A stretch of 64,000 nucleotides of DNA from Actinoallomurus purpureus (GTDB taxonomy: Bacteria; Actinomycetota; Actinomycetes; Streptosporangiales; Streptosporangiaceae), in contig NZ_JAMXMY010000002.1 of NCBI RefSeq assembly GCF_024055795.1, positions 1 through 64,000 of the forward strand. The letters run 5' to 3'. The notes under the pieces were generated by a model. It did no database searches. It saw only the letters and a program-made list of their open reading frames with translations, and was not told the origin of the DNA. The position numbers and the translations under genes were made by a program. Shown in pieces: positions 58,389 to 64,000 of the stretch. How positions within the stretch are numbered: the stretch's first letter is position 1; each line of letters starts with the position of its first letter.

Positions 58389-60887
58389 GTGCTGAAGACG
58401 ACACTGGCCGGGCTCCGCGCGCACCTGCTGCGCCTCATGCTCACCGCCCTCGCCATCACCCTCGGCGTGGGCTTCGTGGCCGGCACGTTCGTGCTGACCG
58501 ACACGATGAAGGCCGGGTTCGACCGGCAGTTCACCGCCTCCGCCGAGAAGGTCTCGGTGGCCGTCCTCGCCAAGGACGACAAGATCCCGGAGTCGACACT
58601 GCGCGCGGTCCGCGCCGTGTCCGGCGTTCAGGACGCCCAGGGACAGCTGCGAGGGGACGCCCCGCTGCTCGGCAAGGACGGCCGGGCGTACGGCGAGACG
58701 CCGACGCTGGGGATGTCGATGGCCACCGGCGCGCTGTCCCGCTACACGATCGAGAAGGGCCGCGCCCCGGCCGGCCCGGGCGAGGCCGTCCTGGAGAAGA
58801 CGATCGCCGGGCACACGGGCTACCGGGTCGGCGACGCGATCCGGGTCCTGGACAAGAAGGGCACCGCCCACGCGTTCACCGTGACCGGCCTGGTCGACGT
58901 GGGCGTCGACCAGGAGATCGGCTTCCGTGGCGCCGTCGGGTTCACCAGGCCGGTCGCGGCGCAGATGACCGGCGAGCACGGCTACATGGAGATCGACGTC
59001 AAGGGCGCCCCCGGCGTCTCCGACGACCGGCTGCGCGCCGCCGTCGCCGCGGCGGCCGGGCCGTCGTTCACCACCGTGACCAGCCACGGACTCGCCAAGA
59101 AGCTGGCCGCCTCATCGGGCCTGGACGTCGACTCGATCGCCATGTTCTTCCTCGCGTTCGCGGTCGTGGCACTGTTCGTGGCCGCGCTGGTCATCTACAA
59201 CACCTTCAATATTCTGATCGCCCAGCGGACTCGGGAGATGGCGCTGCTGCGCTGCGTCGGGGCGACCCGGGGCCAGGTCTTCCGGAGCGTCCTGATCGAG
59301 TCGGCGGTCGTCGGACTGCTGGCCTCGGCGCTCGGCGCGATCGTCGGAATCGGCCTCGGATACGGCGCGGCCCTCATCTTCAACTCCGGGAGCGGCATGC
59401 CGGGCGGCTCGCTGACCGTCTCGCCCACCCCGTTCCTCGTCGGCATCCCCGTGGGACTCGCCGTCACCGTGCTTTCGGCGCTGATGCCGGCCCGCGCGGC
59501 GACGCGGGTTCCGCCGGTCGCCGCGCTCCGTGCGCAGACGGAGGGACGGGTGAAGGGCCGGGCCGGCGTCCTCCGCGTCATCGCCGGCGCCCTTCTCGGC
59601 GCGGCCGGCATCGGCGTGGCCGTCCTCGCGCTGACCTCGAAACCAGGGCAGACCCCCTTCCTCATGGTCATGGTCGCGGGCGCATTGCTCTTCCTCGGTG
59701 TGATCGCGCTCAGCCCGCTGATCGTCCGGGCGCTGAGCGGGATCGTCGGCTGGCCGCCCGCGCGGATCTTCGGGGTGCCCGGCCGGCTGGCCCTGGCGAA
59801 CTCCCGGCGCAACCCCAAGCGTGCGGCGGTCACCACGGTGGCGCTGACGGTGGGGGTCACACTGATGACGATGTTCTCGGTGGCGCTCACGTCGGTGCGC
59901 TCCACCGCGGACAGCAGCCTTCGCGACCAGTTCCCGGTCGACTACCAGCTGAGCACGCAGACGGGCGACGACGACCGGCCGATCGCCGGTGACGCGGTGG
60001 CCCGGTTGCGCGCCAAGCCGGAGTTCTCTGCCGTCATCGAGATCCGTACGGCGTCCGCCACGGTGGGCGGACACAAGGAGGACGTCGGGTCGATGACCCA
60101 GCGGTTCCTCGGCAGGGACCTCAAACCGAAGGTCACGGCGGGCTCCCTGACGGACCTGCGGCCGGGCGCCGTGGTGCTGCACCAGCGCCGGGCCGGTGGC
60201 CTCGGCGCGCGGGTCGGCGGGACGGTGTCCGTGCGGACCCGCCAAGGCACGGCGAACCTTCGCGTGGCCGCGATCGTCTCCGGGGAGTCGATCCTCCCCG
60301 ACGTCCTGCTCGACGAGACGGACTTCACACGGTCGTTCGGCCCCAAGGATCCGGAGCAGGTCTATCTGATCGCCAAGCCGGGGATCTCGACGCTCTCCTC
60401 GCGGGCGGCCGTCGACGACGCGCTGAAGGCATACCCCGCGGTCCGGGTGCAGTCGGCGGCGGACATCAAGGACCAGCTGTCGAAGGCCCTCGACCAGGTC
60501 TTCCTGCTGGTCGCCGGCCTGCTCGCGCTGGCGATCGTCATCTCGCTGATCGGCATCGCGAACACGCTGACCCTGTCGGTGGTGGAGCGGACCAGGGAGT
60601 CGGCGCTGTTGCGGGCGTTGGGCCTGACCCGGCGCGGGCTGCGCCGGATGCTGTCGCTGGAGGCACTGATCATCTCCCTGATCGGTGCGCTCATCGGAGT
60701 GGTGCTGGGCACGGCGCTCGGCTGGGTCGCGATCTCCGCCGCCCTCGACAGCGCGGTGCTCGGACTGCCCATCGGCCGGATCGTCCTGTTCGTCGTGCTG
60801 GCGGCCGTCGCCGGCGTGGCAGCGGCGATCATGCCGGGAAGGCGGGCCGCGCGGACGTCGATCGTCGAGTCGCTGGCCGCCGAGTAG
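58389..60887 (+). CDS. FtsX-type ABC permease, two-domain
   Basis: 832 residues. Two FtsX repeats: helix 1 (LMLTALAITLGVGFVAGTFVL), an extracytoplasmic domain, three helices near 250-375; then helix 5, ISLAL-like spans near 395-435, a second external domain (RRNPKRAAVTTVALTVGVTLMT through PEQVYLIAKPG) and three final helices ending RAARTSIVESLAAE. Works with the ATPase as an exporter or bacitracin-type detoxification system. GTG 58389 is one base after the ATPase stop. Confidence 0.92.
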   Translation: MLKTTLAGLRAHLLRLMLTALAITLGVGFVAGTFVLTDTMKAGFDRQFTASAEKVSVAVLAKDDKIPESTLRAVRAVSGVQDAQGQLRGDAPLLGKDGRAYGETPTLGMSMATGALSRYTIEKGRAPAGPGEAVLEKTIAGHTGYRVGDAIRVLDKKGTAHAFTVTGLVDVGVDQEIGFRGAVGFTRPVAAQMTGEHGYMEIDVKGAPGVSDDRLRAAVAAAAGPSFTTVTSHGLAKKLAASSGLDVDSIAMFFLAFAVVALFVAALVIYNTFNILIAQRTREMALLRCVGATRGQVFRSVLIESAVVGLLASALGAIVGIGLGYGAALIFNSGSGMPGGSLTVSPTPFLVGIPVGLAVTVLSALMPARAATRVPPVAALRAQTEGRVKGRAGVLRVIAGALLGAAGIGVAVLALTSKPGQTPFLMVMVAGALLFLGVIALSPLIVRALSGIVGWPPARIFGVPGRLALANSRRNPKRAAVTTVALTVGVTLMTMFSVALTSVRSTADSSLRDQFPVDYQLSTQTGDDDRPIAGDAVARLRAKPEFSAVIEIRTASATVGGHKEDVGSMTQRFLGRDLKPKVTAGSLTDLRPGAVVLHQRRAGGLGARVGGTVSVRTRQGTANLRVAAIVSGESILPDVLLDETDFTRSFGPKDPEQVYLIAKPGISTLSSRAAVDDALKAYPAVRVQSAADIKDQLSKALDQVFLLVAGLLALAIVISLIGIANTLTLSVVERTRESALLRALGLTRRGLRRMLSLEALIISLIGALIGVVLGTALGWVAISAALDSAVLGLPIGRIVLFVVLAAVAGVAAAIMPGRRAARTSIVESLAAE

Positions 60888-61050
60888 GGCGGCCGTTATC
60901 GACAGACGGCGACAAAACAGTCACTTTATGTAACGATCCGATTGCGCCAAGGTAGATCCGCTTACTGTTACCTGTGAGTATCTGGATAACTACCGTACGT
61001 ACCGGCCGCTCTTCGGGGCGGCTGTGAACCGAAGTACGGGAGGAAATCAG

Positions 61051-61368
61051 GTGCTCAAGAAGCTCACCGCGGCCGGGGTGGCGGCGGCAGCCGTCACCGG
61101 CGCGCTGCTGCTCGCCGCCCCCGCCAACGCCGGCATCGGCATCGGCACGAGCGGCGAGGGAGGCGTCCTGTCCGGAAACCAGGTCCTGGTGCCGATCACG
61201 GCCCCGATCAACGTGTGCGGCAACAGCATCGCCGTCATCGGCGGCGCGATCGCCGGCTGCAAGGGCGGCTCCTCGGTCGGCGGCGGTCCCGGTTACCACC
61301 GCCCGCCCTGCCACCACCCCCACCGCCCGCCGTGCCACCGCCCTCACCGCCCGTGGTCGTCGTCCTGA
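61051..61368 (+). CDS. short chaplin-domain protein with His/Pro/Cys tail
   Basis: 105 residues. Signal peptide (LKKLTAAGVAAAAVTGALLLAAPANA), one chaplin domain GVLSGNQVLVPITAPINVCGNSIAVIGG (about 38-65) with its Cys pair (second in AGCKGG), then a tail of YHRPPCHHPHRPPCHRPHRPW character. Chaplins assemble into an amyloid-like surfactant layer on aerial hyphae. The His/Cys tail, with three more Cys, is unlike ordinary chaplins and could bind metal or the cell wall. GTG 61051 follows GGGAGG. Confidence 0.85.
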   Translation: MLKKLTAAGVAAAAVTGALLLAAPANAGIGIGTSGEGGVLSGNQVLVPITAPINVCGNSIAVIGGAIAGCKGGSSVGGGPGYHRPPCHHPHRPPCHRPHRPWSSS

Positions 61369-61555
61369 CCCGGTCGCAGAGGTAAGAGCGTTCACCGGCC
61401 CGCCCGCAGTGCCACCGGGCGGGCCGGTGTGCGGTCCGGCCGAGATAAGCTGTGGCCGCACCGTCCGGTACCCGCAAAGGACTGGAACGCCCTATGACCG
61501 AGCGAAACCGGCTCATCGACCGACCCCTGCCCCCGCCTCCGGAGACGGAGGCTGG

Positions 61556-62473
61556 ATGACCGCGTCCCACGACCGGCCCGGACGGCTGGCCGTCGGCGTC
61601 GTCGGCGTCGGCCGCGTCGGTTCCGCCCTCGGTCACGCCCTCACACTCGCCGGCCACACCGTCGTCGCCGCCGCCGGCGTCTCCGAGGCCTCCCACGAAC
61701 GCGCACGGCAGCGGCTCCCCGGCGTTCCGATCCGGTCCGTCCAGGAGGTCGTCTCCGCCGCCGACCTCGTCCTGCTCGCCGTTCCCGACGACGCGCTCGC
61801 GCCGCTGGTCGCGGGGCTGATCGCCACCGACGTCAAGGTCGAGGGCAAGTTGCTGGCGCACACGAGCGGCCGGTACGGCGTGCGCGTCCTGGAGCCCGCC
61901 GCGCGCGCCGGCGCCCTCCCGCTCGCCCTGCATCCCGTGATGACCTTCACCGGACGGCCCGACGACGTCGATCGGCTGGCCGGGATCAGCTTCGGCGTGA
62001 CCTCGCCCGAGCCGCTGCGCCCCGTCGCCGAGGCCCTCGTCGTGGAGATGGGCGGTGAGCCCGTCTGGATTCCCGAGGACCGGCGCGCGCTCTACCACGC
62101 GGCGCTCGCGGGCGGCGCCAACCACCTCGTCACGCTCGTGGCCGAGTCGATGGACCTGCTGGCGCGGGTCGGCGTCGACGCGCCCGGCCGGATGCTCGGG
62201 CCGCTCCTCGGCGCGGCGCTCGACAACGCCCTGCGGCTCGGCGTGAAGGGCCTGACCGGCCCGGTCGTCCGCGGCGACGCCGGGACGGTCGCCGAGCACG
62301 TCGCCGAACTCGCCCGCGTCTCGCCCGAGGCGCAGGGAGCGTACATCGCCCTGGCCCGGCTCACCGCCGACCGCGCGCTGGCCGCCGGGCTGCTCCGCGC
62401 CGAAGACGCCGAACGCCTGCTCGATGCCCTCGCGGGCGGCTCTGGAGACGACACCGAGGGGACCCGAGAATGA
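61556..62473 (+). CDS. DUF2520 Rossmann-fold reductase, pantothenate operon
   Basis: 305 residues. The N-terminal NADP-binding fold LAVGVVGVGRVGSALGHAL, VPDDALAPLV and the DUF2520 C-terminal domain (ALHPVMTFTG, DRRALYHAALAGGANHLVTL). It belongs to the 3-hydroxyisobutyrate/ketopantoate-reductase-like group; its position before panC suggests a part in pantothenate synthesis but it is not PanE. ATG 61556 follows GGAGACGGAGG. Its stop overlaps panC (ATGA). Confidence 0.88.
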   Translation: MTASHDRPGRLAVGVVGVGRVGSALGHALTLAGHTVVAAAGVSEASHERARQRLPGVPIRSVQEVVSAADLVLLAVPDDALAPLVAGLIATDVKVEGKLLAHTSGRYGVRVLEPAARAGALPLALHPVMTFTGRPDDVDRLAGISFGVTSPEPLRPVAEALVVEMGGEPVWIPEDRRALYHAALAGGANHLVTLVAESMDLLARVGVDAPGRMLGPLLGAALDNALRLGVKGLTGPVVRGDAGTVAEHVAELARVSPEAQGAYIALARLTADRALAAGLLRAEDAERLLDALAGGSGDDTEGTRE

Positions 62474-63327
62474 TGCCCGTCATCGCCCGCACACGTGAGG
62501 AAGTCGCCGCCGCCCGCGCCTCCCTGGGTACCGTGGCGCTCGTCCCGACGATGGGCGCGCTGCACGACGGCCACCGGTCGCTGCTGCGCCGGGCCCGCGA
62601 GCTGGCCGACGCCGTCGCGGTGAGCATCTTCGTCAACCCGCTGCAGTTCGGGCCGGGGGAGGACCTCGACCGGTACCCACGGACGCTCCCCGACGACGTC
62701 GAGATCTGCGCCGCGGAAGGCGTCGACCTGGTCTTCGCGCCGACGGTCGACGTCATGTACCCGCCGACCGCGCTCGGCGCGCGCGTCACGCTCGACTCCG
62801 GGCAGATGGGCACGATCGTGGAGGGTGCCTGCCGCCCGGGCCACTTCGACGGCGTGCTCACGGTCGTCCTCAAGCTGTTCAACCTGGTCCGCCCGGACAT
62901 CGCCGTCTTCGGCGAGAAGGACGCCCAGCAGCTCGCGATGATCCGGCGGATGGTCGCCGACCTGAACGTCCCCGTCCGCGTCGCCGGCTCCCCGACCGTA
63001 CGCGAGGAGGACGGCCTGGCGCTGTCCAGCCGCAACCGCTACCTGTCCGCGTCCGAGCGCCTCACCGCCCTGTCGCTGTCCATGGCCCTGCGCGCGGGCG
63101 CCGACGCGGTGGACGACGGCCCCGCCAAGGCCGTACGCGCGGCGCGGACCGTGCTCGACGGGGCGATCGCCGCCGACCCGCCGCTCGAGCTCGACTACCT
63201 CGTGCTCGTCGACCCGGAGACGTTCCGCGAGGTCGACGACGCCCACACCGGCTCGGCCGTCCTCGCCGTCGCCGGCCGGGTGGGCGCCACCCACCTGATC
63301 GACAACGTCCCCCTCCACTTCGGCTAA
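62470..63327 (+). CDS. panC: pantothenate synthetase (pantoate-beta-alanine ligase)
   Basis: 285 residues. It condenses pantoate and beta-alanine with [21 protein letters not shown] holds the ATP HxGH-like site; [33 protein letters not shown] and [16 protein letters not shown] are the catalytic loops. ATG 62470 is coupled to the upstream gene. Forms the CoA pathway with panD. Confidence 0.96.
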   Translation: MMPVIARTREEVAAARASLGTVALVPTMGALHDGHRSLLRRARELADAVAVSIFVNPLQFGPGEDLDRYPRTLPDDVEICAAEGVDLVFAPTVDVMYPPTALGARVTLDSGQMGTIVEGACRPGHFDGVLTVVLKLFNLVRPDIAVFGEKDAQQLAMIRRMVADLNVPVRVAGSPTVREEDGLALSSRNRYLSASERLTALSLSMALRAGADAVDDGPAKAVRAARTVLDGAIAADPPLELDYLVLVDPETFREVDDAHTGSAVLAVAGRVGATHLIDNVPLHFG

Positions 63328-63370
63328 ACCGTTTTGGAGTTTCACTGCCGCGCCCTTCGGAGTGACGCCT

Positions 63371-63793
63371 ATGTTCCGCACAATGTTTAAGTCGAAGATC
63401 CATCGCGCCACGGTGACCCAGGCGGACCTGCACTACGTCGGCTCGGTGACGATCGACGAGGACCTGATGGAGGCCGCTGACCTGCTGCCCGGCGAGCAGG
63501 TGCAGATCGTCGACATCGACAATGGCGCCCGCCTGGAGACGTACGTCATCGCCGGCCCGCGCGGCAGCGGCGTGATCGGCATCAACGGGGCCGCCGCCCA
63601 CCTCGTCCACCCCGGCGACCTTGTGATCATCATCAGCTACGGCACGATGACCGACGAGGAGGCCCGGTCGTTCCGGCCGCGCGTCGTCCACGTCGACCGC
63701 GACAACCGGATCATCGACCTGGGCACCGACCCGGCCGAACCGGTGCCGGGCACGATGACAGTCCGCGGCGACACGGCGACCACGTGCGCCTAA
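63371..63793 (+). CDS. panD: aspartate 1-decarboxylase
   Basis: 140 residues. It makes beta-alanine from aspartate for panC. The self-cleavage site is Gly24-Ser25 in [13 protein letters not shown], which yields the pyruvoyl cofactor; [36 protein letters not shown] and [20 protein letters not shown] are diagnostic. ATG 63371 is favoured over GTG 63362 since the conserved N-terminus begins there. Confidence 0.96.
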   Translation: MFRTMFKSKIHRATVTQADLHYVGSVTIDEDLMEAADLLPGEQVQIVDIDNGARLETYVIAGPRGSGVIGINGAAAHLVHPGDLVIIISYGTMTDEEARSFRPRVVHVDRDNRIIDLGTDPAEPVPGTMTVRGDTATTCA

Positions 63794-63948
63794 GGCGCCG
63801 GGTGGCCGCCCCGGACCATTGGCCGGCCGGCCGGCATTACGTCGCAAGCCCTCAGACTCAGACGTCGTAGGTCAGACTGATCGTCTCCGAGACCGGGTAC
63901 GACTGACCTCGCCGCCGACTCGGGTGCCTGGAATTGCTTCGCGCGGGG

Positions 63949-64000
63949 TCATGCCTCGGCCCGACTTTGGCGCAGCAGCTCAGCAGCGATCGAGTAGGGG
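63949..64000 (-). CDS. partial gene at right edge (C-terminal 16 residues)
   Basis: On the minus strand the last bases read PYSIAAELLRQSRAEA and stop at 63949. The helical, codon-biased tail looks like a true C-terminus, but it is far too short to name. A second frame here (ending SYPVSETISLTYDV near 63860) is also open to the edge, so the call is tentative. Confidence 0.3.
   Translation of the reverse strand, partial: PYSIAAELLRQSRAEA

Overview
This 64 kb window is high-GC DNA of an actinomycete. The signs are frequent GTG starts, four-base GTGA/ATGA stop-start overlaps, ECF-type sigma factors, an actinobacterial-type class 2 dihydroorotate dehydrogenase, and a chaplin gene, which points to a filamentous member. 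The ppa-dacB-DUF2342-tilS-hpt-ftsH-folE-folP-folB-folK-DUF3180 and DUF2520-panC-panD runs look like the conserved chromosomal core of Streptosporangiales-like genera. The lineage is an inference from gene content, not a measured placement.

Layout. 0-7 kb: secreted hydrolases on the minus strand (M6 metalloprotease, GH25 lysozyme lipoprotein, S33 tripeptidyl aminopeptidase) with gene remnants between them (alpha/beta-hydrolase tail at the left edge, HAD head at 3.6 kb). 7-18 kb: class-IV aminotransferase, pyrD, a MerR plus VIT/VWA pair with a palindromic operator, a NERD protein behind an array of CTTGAA half-sites, a saccharopine-dehydrogenase-like protein, and a single-chain protein joining ECF sigma regions 2 and 4, a zinc-anti-sigma-like motif, one membrane helix and an extracytoplasmic domain. 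18-32 kb: the housekeeping block for cell wall (NlpC/P60, dacB), pyrophosphatase, tRNA-Ile lysidine synthase, purine salvage, FtsH and tetrahydrofolate synthesis (folE, folP, folB, folK), with an MprF-like gene and an NTF2-like gene inserted.

32-42.4 kb is accessory in character: MarR/haloalkane-dehalogenase pair, PadR/glycosidase pair, class-C beta-lactamase-like hydrolase, DUF1048/GbsR pair, a Tn3 transposase tail, a tyrosine-recombinase tail and a 5'-shortened carboxymuconolactone decarboxylase gene. 42.4-49.7 kb: a secreted protein and a tripartite MacAB-like export locus with two divergent adaptors. 49.7-64 kb: an orphan nuoD, two bPH2 membrane proteins translationally coupled to a P450, a MidA/NDUFAF7-like methyltransferase, a two-component system followed by an ABC/FtsX exporter, a chaplin, and DUF2520-panC-panD.

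The most interesting points are the one-polypeptide sigma/anti-sigma/sensor at 15.8-17.5 kb, two near-identical stem-loops that begin inside the stop codons of ppa and the DUF3180 gene, the pairing of an orphan NuoD with a member of the methyltransferase family that methylates its mitochondrial homologue, and three palindromic operator arrays.
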